From Muribaculaceae bacterium (lineage in GTDB: Bacteria > Bacteroidota > Bacteroidia > Bacteroidales > Muribaculaceae): DNA of 64,000 nt. Below the pieces are notes generated by a model. That model had not been told where the DNA came from. It saw only the letters and a program-made list of their open reading frames with translations, and did no database searches. Position 1 is the stretch's first letter, and every line of letters starts with the position of its first letter. Below, in pieces: positions 32,888 to 41,670 of the stretch. The stretch spans positions 730,967-794,966 of the forward strand of contig JAMPHP010000001.1 in assembly GCA_023663365.1 (NCBI GenBank). The letters are read 5' to 3'. Both the position numbers and the translations under genes were made by a program.

Positions 32888-34210
32888 TCAATAAAGTTTT
32901 TTCAAGGTGGCACCGCGGAAGTAGTGGTGCAGAATTTCGTCGTAGCCGTATCCCTTGGCTCCCATCACGGCGGCACCAATCTGGCATAGTCCCACGCCGT
33001 GGCCCCAGCCGGCACCGTGGAGCACGAACGCATCGGGCACACCGTCGGGGCCAATGCCTTCGGTCTCGACCACGAAGGCCGATGAATAGAGGTGTGAGGG
33101 CGAGAGGGTGCGCCTGATCTCGAGCTCCTTGCCGATAATCATGGTACGCTCACTGCCGCAGATGCGCAGGCGCACGAGGCGCCCCGAGGTGCCTCGCTCC
33201 ACGGGCTCGAGGGCGAGGATGTGGCCGAAGTCGATGCCCGAGCGCTCTTTGATCAGTGCCGAGAGCTCGGCCTGTGTGTAGCGCACGGTCCAGCGGTAGA
33301 AGTCGGCGGTCTCGCGGTCGTAGTTGTTGAGCACCTGGCCGAGGATTTCGGGGTCGGATGTATTGCAGAACGCTTCGGGCGACGAGAGTATCCACTTGCG
33401 TGCATTATCTTCGATGCGGAGGTCGGGGAAGTCGGCGGGAGAAGCGCTGTCGCGGGCGGCCTCGAGGTAGTGGTGATGCTTCGGTTCCCAGCAGTTCTCG
33501 AACTCCTCGAACACACCGCCGCACGACTTCGAGAAGCGGGCGTCGCAGAGCACGCCGTCGCGGTCGACGAGCACTAGCCCGGCGGTGGCGTCGATGGCTT
33601 CATCGACCGTAGGAGTGGTCTGGCGGGTGATACCCTGATAGCGCTGGCAGTGGTCGTCGGCGCACACATCGAAGTTGGCGTGGTCCTCGCGGTCGTACCA
33701 GCGTGTGAGCTCGTGCTCTGTGCGGGTGCAGGAGCAATAATCGCCGTTGGTGATGCGCCGGTTCTTGTCGATTTGGGCAAGAAGCCAGCTGCGCGAGATC
33801 ACGGCGTGAGCCTTGAGGAACTCGGGCGACGCCGTGGCGCTCATCTCGGAGGATATCACGCTCTTGAGGTACTCCTCGACGGGTAAAATGTTTATCAAAG
33901 TGATGGCATCGCCCTCGACGATGAGCTTGATGCCGCCCCGGAAGCGCTGCGTCTCCCGGCGCTGCCAGTGGAAGTTTACGCCTATAGTCACGTCGGCCAC
34001 CTCGAAGGAGGCATCGGTCGCCGGAGAGGCGAAGTCGAGGGCAGCATATTCGTCGCCCTGCCAAGTGATATGACCTTTGTGGCTGAGTGTGAATGTCTGC
34101 TTGCCGCTCACGGAGGCATCGCCGCAGCGGTAGGGGCACAGAAAGTCCACGGTGAGCTCACGTGCGCTCACTATACCTACTTTTACGGTGGGGCAGCTAC
34201 AGGGTGTCAT
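32888..34210 (-). CDS. SpoIID/LytB-domain protein
   Basis: A 440-residue protein with a SpoIID/LytB core (INILPVEEYLKSVISSEMSA, LKAHAVISRSWLLAQI, and near the C-terminus HGAGWGHGVGLCQIGA). Family members stimulate or perform cleavage of denuded peptidoglycan glycan strands. Unlike sporulation SpoIID, no N-terminal signal or membrane helix is visible: the protein starts MTPCSCPTVKVGIVSAR. Either export uses another route, or it acts on imported wall fragments. Its ATG overlaps the stop of the DUF4922 gene (34207-34210) and ampG follows, tying it to wall recycling. Confidence 0.88.
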   Translation of the reverse strand: MTPCSCPTVKVGIVSARELTVDFLCPYRCGDASVSGKQTFTLSHKGHITWQGDEYAALDFASPATDASFEVADVTIGVNFHWQRRETQRFRGGIKLIVEGDAITLINILPVEEYLKSVISSEMSATASPEFLKAHAVISRSWLLAQIDKNRRITNGDYCSCTRTEHELTRWYDREDHANFDVCADDHCQRYQGITRQTTPTVDEAIDATAGLVLVDRDGVLCDARFSKSCGGVFEEFENCWEPKHHHYLEAARDSASPADFPDLRIEDNARKWILSSPEAFCNTSDPEILGQVLNNYDRETADFYRWTVRYTQAELSALIKERSGIDFGHILALEPVERGTSGRLVRLRICGSERTMIIGKELEIRRTLSPSHLYSSAFVVETEGIGPDGVPDAFVLHGAGWGHGVGLCQIGAAVMGAKGYGYDEILHHYFRGATLKKLY

Positions 34211-35139
34211 AAGCGAGATGCGATTGCGTTTATTTCAGAATTGTCGAGGCACAGCTCTGTAAGAGTGCGCTCGATGACATCTGCATCGATGCGCACGAAG
34301 TCCTCGGCCCGCGGGGTGATGAACACACCGCCCATATCGACCGACGCGGGGCTGAGCAACATGCAGCCGTCGCCCTCGGTGCCGTAGAACGACGGGCGAT
34401 GGCGCTTGCGAGGTATCACGATGGCTCTGACACCCGACGGTGTGGCGTGGCAGAGAACGTTCATCATCGGCTCGCCGTCGGTCTCGTCGGCGGGGCTGTC
34501 CATGGCGGCTAAAAGTCTGTCGAAGAGCGCGCTGCCACTCTCAGGGCTGATTGCGTCGATCACAAAGGCATTGACTGGCAGGGTTGTGCATAGGGCGAGG
34601 CGGCTGCCGTCGGGCTCCACTGCAAGCGGCGAGAGGGTGGCGGATTCGAGCGCCTGTGGCAGGGTGAGGAAGTCGGAGTTGCCGGCCTGGAAGTGCATGT
34701 GGTCGGGTGCGGATGCACCGCAGCGGGGGCCGTTGTAGAATACTGTGTAGCCCGGCAGCTCTTCGGCGAGCCTCATCATGTCGGCCATGCGGCCTGCTAT
34801 GCGCTGAGGGGTGTGCTCCTTGTCGGGGATGGTGAGGTGACGCGGGAAGATAGGGAAGGGGTTTACGAGGATGGTGTAGCGCCCGCAGTCGATGCCACTC
34901 TGCTCTGCGGGGCGGTTTGCCTCGCAGAGGAAGCACTTGCGCGCCTTGATGGCGGCTGCATCGACCTTGGCTCCCGACGATACTATGCGCGCGGGGTTGA
35001 ACTGCACCTTGAATGTCAAGCCCGGCAGGCCTACCTCCTTGACTTCGACACTCTTTAGAGCGTCGAAGTTCTGCGCAGCCAGCGGCCATTCGCGCAGCTG
35101 CGAGTCAATGAAACTTTCAATGTCGTGGCGCTTGGTCAT
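34207..35139 (-). CDS. DUF4922, HIT-like nucleotidyltransferase/phosphorylase
   Basis: A 310-residue cytoplasmic protein of the HIT superfamily. The key motif PDHMHFQAG (near residues 165-173) resembles the H-phi-H-Q active site of galactose-1-phosphate uridylyltransferase, Ap4A phosphorylase and VTC2-type GDP-hexose phosphorylases; CFLCEANRP near residue 73 could hold a structural metal with its cysteines. It lies between the GT2 gene (1-bp overlap) and spoIID (4-bp overlap). A role in breaking or making a nucleotide sugar linked to wall fragments is conceivable, but no substrate can be stated. Confidence 0.8.
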   Translation of the reverse strand: MTKRHDIESFIDSQLREWPLAAQNFDALKSVEVKEVGLPGLTFKVQFNPARIVSSGAKVDAAAIKARKCFLCEANRPAEQSGIDCGRYTILVNPFPIFPRHLTIPDKEHTPQRIAGRMADMMRLAEELPGYTVFYNGPRCGASAPDHMHFQAGNSDFLTLPQALESATLSPLAVEPDGSRLALCTTLPVNAFVIDAISPESGSALFDRLLAAMDSPADETDGEPMMNVLCHATPSGVRAIVIPRKRHRPSFYGTEGDGCMLLSPASVDMGGVFITPRAEDFVRIDADVIERTLTELCLDNSEINAIASRL

Positions 35140-36599
35140 CAGTCTTTGAGCATGCTTTGGCGAGCTTTGAGCTCGAGTGTGCGGATACGGTCCTTGTAGA
35201 GGTTGTTGGCGTTCATGCGCTCGATGTCGAGCGAAGCGTCGGAGTTATCCTCCCAGCGGCGGCAGAAGTAGACCACGTCGTAGACGCGGCCTATGCGGTG
35301 GTGGCGCGAGAAAGCGAGGCCGAGGGCGTAGTCCTCGCCGTAGGAGGTGTTGGGCACCTGTATCTCACGCAGCAGAGGCGTGTAGAAAGCGCGGGGCGCA
35401 CCGAGGCCGTTGATGCGCAGAGCGTTGTTGCGACCGTTGTCGGGGGTCCACTCCTTGTGGTCGATCACGCCCGGCGGTATCATGTTCATGTCGATGTCGG
35501 TGAGCATATAGGTGCCAACGACCATGGCGGCGTTTTCATCGTAGAAAGCCTGCACCATCTTCGCGAGGGTGTTCTCGTCGGCATATACATCGTCGGAGTC
35601 GAGCTGCACGCAGAACTTGCCTGCCTCGGGGTGGTTGGCGCCGACATTCCAGCAACCGCCTATGCCAAGGTCGTCGCGCTCGGGCACGATGTGGATGAGG
35701 CGCGGGTCGGAGGCGAACTCACGGATGGCTTCGGTGGTGCCGTCGGTGGAGTGGTTGTCGATCACGATGAGGTTGAAGGGGAAGTCGGTCTTCTGGGCGA
35801 GTACGCTGCGGATAGCGTCGCGGATGGTGCGCACGCGGTTTCGCACGGGGATAATCACCGATGCTTCGCAGGCGAAATCACCGCTGTCGAATGAGATTTC
35901 GTCGAACTTGGGCTCGAGGTATGCACCCACGGCCTTGAGGTGTGCCGTGCATGCCTGCTCCATCTCGACCTGTGCGGCGCGGTTGCGCGGATCCACGTAG
36001 TCGAAGATTTTTTCGCCCGAAGCACGACTGTCGAGGGTGACATCGCTGTAGAGGTATTCGTTTATGTGAACCAGCGGAGCGATGCGGCTCAGGCGCAGGC
36101 GAAGGTCGTAGAGACCGGCGGCGGTGTAGGCACTGTCGATGCCTGCGGCTGCTTTGCGGAAGTCGGAGGTGTTGAAGAAGAGCACAGAGCCGAAGTTGAA
36201 GTCGTCGCGCAGCGAGCCTTCCTGATAGTCAATCACGGGGGCTTTTGTGCGTGCGCCGTCGACCACGGTGTAGTGGTCGGCATATACCATGCCGGCCTTG
36301 CTGTCGCGGGCTATGCGTACGAGGCGGTCGAGTGCGAGATAGCCGGGCTCGAGGGTGTTGTATTTGGTGTAGAGGAGGATGAACTCAGCATCGGCAGCCT
36401 CGGCGATTTTACGCATTGTGGCCGATGAGTTGAGAGTGTCGGTGTGGATGATGTCGCAGCCCAGGCATGCCGTGGCTGCCGGGTCGGTGCTGATGAGGGT
36501 GATTTTGCCGGTGAGGGCGCTCTGGCGCAGATTTGCTACCGAAGCGCTTACCTGTGCCTCGTCGGCATAGGGGAGGAAACAGTGGATGGTGGTTTTCAT
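35139..36599 (-). CDS. two-part family 2 glycosyltransferase
   Basis: A 486-residue protein. The C-terminal half (about 225-470) is a GT-A domain: [44 protein letters not shown] and the DxD-type [13 protein letters not shown]. The N-terminal half looks like a second, degenerate GT fold ([40 protein letters not shown]). No membrane helix. It begins 7 bp after the amidase-like gene and overlaps DUF4922 by one base. The donor and acceptor are unknown. Confidence 0.87.
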   Translation of the reverse strand: MKTTIHCFLPYADEAQVSASVANLRQSALTGKITLISTDPAATACLGCDIIHTDTLNSSATMRKIAEAADAEFILLYTKYNTLEPGYLALDRLVRIARDSKAGMVYADHYTVVDGARTKAPVIDYQEGSLRDDFNFGSVLFFNTSDFRKAAAGIDSAYTAAGLYDLRLRLSRIAPLVHINEYLYSDVTLDSRASGEKIFDYVDPRNRAAQVEMEQACTAHLKAVGAYLEPKFDEISFDSGDFACEASVIIPVRNRVRTIRDAIRSVLAQKTDFPFNLIVIDNHSTDGTTEAIREFASDPRLIHIVPERDDLGIGGCWNVGANHPEAGKFCVQLDSDDVYADENTLAKMVQAFYDENAAMVVGTYMLTDIDMNMIPPGVIDHKEWTPDNGRNNALRINGLGAPRAFYTPLLREIQVPNTSYGEDYALGLAFSRHHRIGRVYDVVYFCRRWEDNSDASLDIERMNANNLYKDRIRTLELKARQSMLKD

Positions 36600-36606
36600 T
36601 ATGCTG

Positions 36607-39303
36607 TCAGTGAGTAGTTTTTACATTGCGGGGAGCCGGGTCGGTGAAGAAATCGAGGATTTGCTTTATGAGATGCGAGCGTGCGCTGCCGTCGCGGATG
36701 GTCTCGAAGGGGAAACCGACCACAACAGTGCGGTAGGCCCCGGCATCGAAAGCCGTGCCGGCCACGAGATTGTTCTCGCGGTAGCGCAGCAGGGTGCAGC
36801 CACGCTCTTTGTCGGCGGGATAGAATGAGTCGGGCGACTCCACGATGTAGCAGTCGGTGCCGAGGGTGTTGTTGAAAGTGTACTCGCCTTTGCCGAAATC
36901 CTTGAAGAGCGTCGGCACCTGATATGCCTCGCCGGTGGTGGAAGCCTGGCCCGTGCGCCAGCAGTAGCCGAGGATGTCGCGGGCGAAAGCGCGGTCGGTG
37001 TCTGTGGCCATGGGGTTCTCCCACAGGTCGGTGGCTACGAAAGCACCGCTCACAAACACGCTTGTGCCTTGAGCCGTGAGCGATGTGACGCGTGCCTGAA
37101 GCTCGGCGGGAAAGGTCTTGAAGCGTGTGCCGTAGGCTCCGCGGCCTTGCTTGATTTCTTTCTGCTTGCCAAGGAAGAGGTCGACCAGTGCGGGAGTGTC
37201 GGTTGCCGATGCGAAAGCCTCGACACTGCTCGACACGAAGGGGAAGCCCGCCGCGCGGATGGCCTCGCCATGGATGGCGGTGAAGTCGAATGTATTGCCG
37301 GCAATCACCTTATCCTCGTAGTTGGCGCGGGAGGCACCGAAGCCGGCTGCATCGTCGTCCATCCAGGGTATGTTGCGGCGGAACTCCGTCTGGCTGCCGA
37401 TATATGAAATGTCGGAGATATATGGCACGCCGTGGTCGCGCTCGTCGTAGAAGCCTGCGATGTCGCCGGCATCGAAGCGGTCGGGTGCGCTCACGCGTGT
37501 GAAGCCGTTCACTATTGTCACGTCGGGCTTGCCGCCGGGAGTGTTGCACAGGGCGAGAACCTCCGAGGGGAAAGCCGTGCCGCCGTCGTTGCCGGCCACA
37601 ATGCGGTAGGAGTGGATGTTGTCATCGTCGACCGTAACGTCGAAGGAGCACTTTTCGGCGCGGGCAATAGGCTTGAAGGCGCCGTTGCCCTTGCGCTCCT
37701 CTATTATATAATATGTAGGGGTGGCTGTGGGCTCGAGGCTGTCGACCTGCTCGGCCCAGCTCAGCCGGAATGCGTCGGCACCGGTGCGGGCGATGGCGAA
37801 GGAGCGGACAGGCAGAGGCTGCACCACGTAGGGCCGGCCGTCGCGCGCGGCGATATATTTGAGCATACCCTTGTAGACGGCTCTCGACACTGCGAAGCGG
37901 AATGCCGGGTCGAGGCCATAGCTCATGTCGGCGAGGTTCTGGTGCGAGAGGAGCTCGAGGAGCATGGCCGGCACCTCGGGCACGCGGGCTTCGTAGTAGC
38001 TCTTGTCCCACATATCACGGCGTGTCCACTCGGGCTCGAATGAAGCACGCACGTCGTCCACGATGTTTGTCATCACCAGGTCGGTGAGCTCGCGCGAGGC
38101 CATGCGGCTGCTGCCGTTGCCGGTCTTTTCGCCGGCAGTGCAGTAGATGCCGAGAGTGCCAATGATGGAGTCGTTGAGCGTGGTGCCGGCATCGGAGTGG
38201 AAGGCGAAGCTGAGGTCAACGGGTATGTTGAGCCCTTTGCGGTCGGGAAGCATTGATGAGCCGCCGGTGAGCCAGTTGACCCACAGTGCGCGGCAGCGGT
38301 AGTCGTCGTTGTAGTCGTTGACATAGTCGGTGGGCGTGAACACGCTGTCGGGAGCGCCGGCCCACTGCAGGAAGTAGCGTGCGCCTTCGGTGAAGCGGGG
38401 GTATCCGCTGATGGTGTATTCGTACTCGATATCCTGCTGCGGCTCAGTGACTATGCGTGCTACCGAGCCCATGCCGCCACCAATCTTCACGGCATCGGCG
38501 GTGACCACGCGCTTGCGGTCCTTGCCGGTGTTGAAGAGCTCCACGATGGTGGTCTCTGCCGCCGACTTTGCCAGCGGGAAGTGCCCGAGGTATATCCATG
38601 TGCCGCCTCCCATGCGTTGGTTCACCACGAAAGAGTGCTCGCCGTCGGCGGCGTAGACGCGGTAGCGGGCTTGGTCCGTGCTCGCAGGGAGCGAGACATA
38701 GCTGATGTATACGGCGTATGTGCCGTCAGCAGGTATGGTTGCTTTCCACTGAGCCGTGGCCGTGGCTGCATCGGCTTTACCCGAGAGCTTGGCCTGAAGA
38801 GCCGTGCCTTCGGCAAAGGGGTGGTCGCCGTTGTGAAGCTCGGCTTTGGTGTGGGCGAATGCCGGCGTGGTGGCGGTGCTCCATTTGCCGGTGGTGACAA
38901 AAGAGCCGTCGGTGAGGTCTGTGCGGTCGTTGTCGAGGATGAGCTCTGTGGTGTTTGTGTCGCGTTCGCGCGGGCTCATCACGTATGCCCCTGCATTCTC
39001 AAGCATGGGCATGAGGAAGGGCATCACGTAGCTCTGCGTGTAGAGGTCTTCCACGGTCTGCATCACACGGGCACGTTGCCATTCCCAGCGGTTGAGCTTA
39101 GGCTCGAAGTACCATCCGTGGCTCTGCCACAGCGCTATGTTGGCACCGTCGAGCCCCTCGGGGGCAGCGGGGCGGTCGAGCCTTGTCACAAAGCGCGATT
39201 TCTCTTTCGGACCAATATTGCGGAGCGGTGCGGCGCTGAGCGAACATATACTGCTCAGAATCAGCATCGCACAGATAGCGGAGGTTCGGACACAAATTCT
39301 CAT
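36607..39303 (-). CDS. secreted amidase-like protein ('xanthan lyase' annotated family)
   Basis: An 898-residue exported protein (signal peptide to about residue 25, ICSLSA). Two parts of the sequence recall zinc N-acetylmuramoyl-L-alanine amidases of the Amidase_3 fold, split by an insert: [10 protein letters not shown] near residue 57 and, after a golvesin/xanthan-lyase-type beta domain (about 130-290), [13 protein letters not shown] near 370 and [12 protein letters not shown] near 460, which could give the metal histidines and catalytic Glu. A fibronectin-like domain follows (about 490-600), then a flavodoxin-like C-terminal part. Such proteins are often labelled xanthan lyase without evidence. 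As first gene of the run containing spoIID, ampG and namZ, a wall-peptide amidase is the better guess. Confidence 0.75.
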   Translation of the reverse strand: MRICVRTSAICAMLILSSICSLSAAPLRNIGPKEKSRFVTRLDRPAAPEGLDGANIALWQSHGWYFEPKLNRWEWQRARVMQTVEDLYTQSYVMPFLMPMLENAGAYVMSPRERDTNTTELILDNDRTDLTDGSFVTTGKWSTATTPAFAHTKAELHNGDHPFAEGTALQAKLSGKADAATATAQWKATIPADGTYAVYISYVSLPASTDQARYRVYAADGEHSFVVNQRMGGGTWIYLGHFPLAKSAAETTIVELFNTGKDRKRVVTADAVKIGGGMGSVARIVTEPQQDIEYEYTISGYPRFTEGARYFLQWAGAPDSVFTPTDYVNDYNDDYRCRALWVNWLTGGSSMLPDRKGLNIPVDLSFAFHSDAGTTLNDSIIGTLGIYCTAGEKTGNGSSRMASRELTDLVMTNIVDDVRASFEPEWTRRDMWDKSYYEARVPEVPAMLLELLSHQNLADMSYGLDPAFRFAVSRAVYKGMLKYIAARDGRPYVVQPLPVRSFAIARTGADAFRLSWAEQVDSLEPTATPTYYIIEERKGNGAFKPIARAEKCSFDVTVDDDNIHSYRIVAGNDGGTAFPSEVLALCNTPGGKPDVTIVNGFTRVSAPDRFDAGDIAGFYDERDHGVPYISDISYIGSQTEFRRNIPWMDDDAAGFGASRANYEDKVIAGNTFDFTAIHGEAIRAAGFPFVSSSVEAFASATDTPALVDLFLGKQKEIKQGRGAYGTRFKTFPAELQARVTSLTAQGTSVFVSGAFVATDLWENPMATDTDRAFARDILGYCWRTGQASTTGEAYQVPTLFKDFGKGEYTFNNTLGTDCYIVESPDSFYPADKERGCTLLRYRENNLVAGTAFDAGAYRTVVVGFPFETIRDGSARSHLIKQILDFFTDPAPRNVKTTH

Positions 39304-39349
39304 TTAATGCGTATAGATAGGGTTGTTGCGGGTGTATGCCCGTATCTTA

Positions 39350-39382
39350 CAAAGGTAGGGCTTTTATATTAATATAAGCAAA
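39350..39382 (-). promoter_or_regulatory. promoter of the long peptidoglycan-salvage run
   Basis: Minus strand TTTG (39379-39382), 21 bp, TACCTTTG (39350-39357): full consensus. Predicted start near 39343, giving a leader of about 40 nt. No other full-consensus promoter was seen between the co-directional genes down to 18.3 kb. Confidence 0.75.
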
Positions 39383-39445
39383 TAAATCGGCGGAAGAATG
39401 AGTGTATTAAATATTATTTAATATTTAGATACATAATTTCAGGAC

Positions 39446-39919
39446 TCAATCATGGTGGTACGGTTCACCGCGTGTGATGGTGCCGGCGCGATATATTTGC
39501 TCCACGAAGAAGAGTCTCACAAGCTCGTGGGGAAAAGTCATCTTCGAGAGCGAGAGCATGGCATCGGCGCGGTCGTATACAGCCTTCGAGAATCCGTAGG
39601 GCCCTCCGACCACAAATACGAGGTTTTTAGGCAGTTCGACGGCCTTGCGGCTGATGAAGTCGGCGAAAGCCCGCGAGGTGAACTCACGCCCCCGTTCGTC
39701 GAGGAGCATCACGAAGTCGCCGGGCGCGATTTCGGCCATGAAGCGCTCTCCCTCAAGTTCTTTCTGGCGCTCTGTGCCTGCCGCTTTGGGCGTTTTCACG
39801 TCGGGCAGACACACTATCGAGAAAGGCCAATAGAAAGGTATGCGTTTGGCATATAGAGATATAGCACTGTCGATTGCGGAGTCGCGGACAGCGCCCATGC
39901 AAAGTAGTTTGATTTTCAT
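39446..39919 (-). CDS. rlmH: 23S rRNA pseudouridine-1915 N3-methyltransferase
   Basis: A 157-residue SPOUT methyltransferase of the RlmH (YbeA) family that modifies pseudouridine 1915 in helix 69. Diagnostic segments: MKIKLLCMGAVRDSAIDSAI, YAKRIPFYWPF, FVMLDERGREFTS, VFVVGGPYGFS, LSLSKMTFPHELVRLFFVEQ and the C-terminal GEPYHHD. The length is standard. It diverges from nadC across 65 bp; a TAATTTTG box (39924-39931) sits so near its ATG that the transcript would be almost leaderless. Confidence 0.96.
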   Translation of the reverse strand: MKIKLLCMGAVRDSAIDSAISLYAKRIPFYWPFSIVCLPDVKTPKAAGTERQKELEGERFMAEIAPGDFVMLLDERGREFTSRAFADFISRKAVELPKNLVFVVGGPYGFSKAVYDRADAMLSLSKMTFPHELVRLFFVEQIYRAGTITRGEPYHHD

Positions 39920-39923
39920 GGCG

Positions 39924-39962
39924 CAAAATTAAGCATTTTTTGCACATTTTTTCGTACCTTTG
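39924..39962. promoter_or_regulatory. divergent -7 boxes between rlmH and nadC
   Basis: Within the 65-bp gap, the minus strand has TAATTTTG (39924-39931) and the plus strand has TACCTTTG (39955-39962). Neither has a clear TTTG at the -33 position, so strength is uncertain. Confidence 0.4.
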
Positions 39963-39984
39963 CGGGCAATAAAACGACTGAAGT

Positions 39985-40842
39985 ATGAAAACAAAAGACC
40001 AGCTCATCGACGACTTGCTCAATCTTGCTTTCGCCGAAGATATAGGCGACGGCGACCACACCACTCTCAGCACGATAGGTGCCGATGCCATGGGCCGCCA
40101 GCATCTGCTCGTCAAGGAAGAAGGTATCCTGGCAGGTGTCGAAATGGCGCGCAAGGTATTCGAGAAATTCGACCCCTCGCTCAAGATGACAGTGATGATA
40201 GAGGACGGAGCCCGCGTAAAGCCCGGCGACATCGCTTTTGTGGTCGAAGGCCCCGTGCGCTCTCTGCTCCAGACAGAGCGCACCATGCTCAACATCATGC
40301 AGCGCATGAGCGGTATCGCCACGACCACAGCTAAATATCAAAGCCGCCTCGAGGGCCTCGACTGCAAGGTGCTCGACACCCGCAAGACCACCCCCGGCCT
40401 GCGTATGCTCGAGAAAGAAGCCGTGAAAATTGGCGGCGGATGCAACCACCGCATAGGCCTGTTCGATATGATTCTCATCAAGGACAACCACGTCGACTTT
40501 GCCGGAGGCATACCTCAGGCAGTGGCCGCAGCCAAGGCTTACTGCAAAGAAAAAGGCAAAGACCTGCGCATCGAAGTCGAAGTGCGCGATACCGATGAAA
40601 TCCGCCAGGCTATAGCTGCCGGTGCCGACCGCATCATGCTCGACAACTTCACCCCCGAGCGCACTGCCGAAGCCGTGAAGCTCATCCGCAAGGAAGGCCC
40701 CGGCATCGAAATCGAATCGAGCGGCGGTATCACCCTCGACACACTCCGTGCCTATGGTGAGGCCGGTGTGGACTTCGTGTCGGTAGGAGCCTTGACACAC
40801 TCCGTGAAAGGCCTCGACATGAGCTTCAAAGCCGAATTTTGA
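39985..40842 (+). CDS. nadC: nicotinate-nucleotide pyrophosphorylase (carboxylating)
   Basis: Quinolinate phosphoribosyltransferase of NAD synthesis, 285 residues. Signatures: EDIGDGDHTTLSTIGADA, MLNIMQRMSGIATTT, DTRKTTPGLRMLEKEAV, GGGCNHRIGLFDMILIKDNH, IEVEVRDTDEI, DRIMLDNF and IESSGGITLDT. The C-terminus ends KAEF, and the stop codon lies within a sequence (40834-40855) nearly identical to the terminal repeat of the MITE-like element at 6558-6796. A short gap leads to the next gene on the same strand. Confidence 0.96.
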   Translation: MKTKDQLIDDLLNLAFAEDIGDGDHTTLSTIGADAMGRQHLLVKEEGILAGVEMARKVFEKFDPSLKMTVMIEDGARVKPGDIAFVVEGPVRSLLQTERTMLNIMQRMSGIATTTAKYQSRLEGLDCKVLDTRKTTPGLRMLEKEAVKIGGGCNHRIGLFDMILIKDNHVDFAGGIPQAVAAAKAYCKEKGKDLRIEVEVRDTDEIRQAIAAGADRIMLDNFTPERTAEAVKLIRKEGPGIEIESSGGITLDTLRAYGEAGVDFVSVGALTHSVKGLDMSFKAEF

Positions 40843-40874
40843 AACACCCTCTTAAACTCTCCCAATCAACACAT

Positions 40875-41630
40875 ATGAAGAAGTTAATAGTAGCGATGCT
40901 CGCTCTTGTCGGCGCTGCCGGCATGGCATCGGCACAGTATCTGTGCACAGAGCAAGGCACAGTATTCGTATTCTCGGAGAAGGCACAGGATGCCGAAGGC
41001 AAGGACTACGAGGCAGACTATAAAACCACTGTCGAAAGCGTGAGCACAGATGCCGACGGCCTTGTGAGCACACGCCTGCGCTCGGTGCACAAAGTGCCCG
41101 GCAACGACCTGGCCGAAATCGTGGGCTACAGCGGATATACCTACAACCCCGCCGACCAACTGACGGTCTACATCGCCCTTACAGGCGAGGACTATAAGAA
41201 GATGATTATCGACATGATAGTCGATGCCGCACGCTCAGCCGGTCAGGCTGTGGGCGAGAGCGACATCGCCGAGCTCGAGAAATCATTCCGCGTGAAGGGC
41301 GACCTCACACTGCCTCTGCCCGAGAACCCCGACCCCGCAGCCAAAGTGCCCAACAAGAGCATAAAAATCTCGGCCGGTCCGCAGACAATGTCGATGAACC
41401 TCTGGGAAGCCAAATATCAAGGCTTCGAGACAGTGACAGTGCCCGCAGGCACCTTCGAGAACTGCCTCAAGGTGACATACGTGCAGAAAATAAACTCGCC
41501 CGAAGGCGTAGAGAAAAAATGGTGCACCTCCTGGTTTGCAAAAGGGTATGGAGAGGTGAAAAGCACCGAGGCCGACAAAAAAGGCAACATCAAGGGCGAG
41601 ACTGTGCTCAAAGAGGTAAAAAAGCCCTGA
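40875..41630 (+). CDS. secreted DUF3108-like protein
   Basis: A 251-residue exported protein. ATG at 40875 gives MKKLIVAMLALVGAAGMASA, a clear signal peptide; the upstream TTG in frame belongs to the end of nadC. The mature part is beta-rich with the recurring segment FETVTVPAGTFENCLKVTYV, followed by KWCTSWFAKGYGEVKS, typical of DUF3108-like periplasmic proteins. No catalytic residues can be assigned. It lies between nadC and typA, 40 bp before typA, and may be carried along with house-keeping genes. Function unknown. Confidence 0.8.
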   Translation: MKKLIVAMLALVGAAGMASAQYLCTEQGTVFVFSEKAQDAEGKDYEADYKTTVESVSTDADGLVSTRLRSVHKVPGNDLAEIVGYSGYTYNPADQLTVYIALTGEDYKKMIIDMIVDAARSAGQAVGESDIAELEKSFRVKGDLTLPLPENPDPAAKVPNKSIKISAGPQTMSMNLWEAKYQGFETVTVPAGTFENCLKVTYVQKINSPEGVEKKWCTSWFAKGYGEVKSTEADKKGNIKGETVLKEVKKP

Positions 41631-41670
41631 GCACTACCGTAGAACAGAAGATTCAACCATCCAATAGAGT

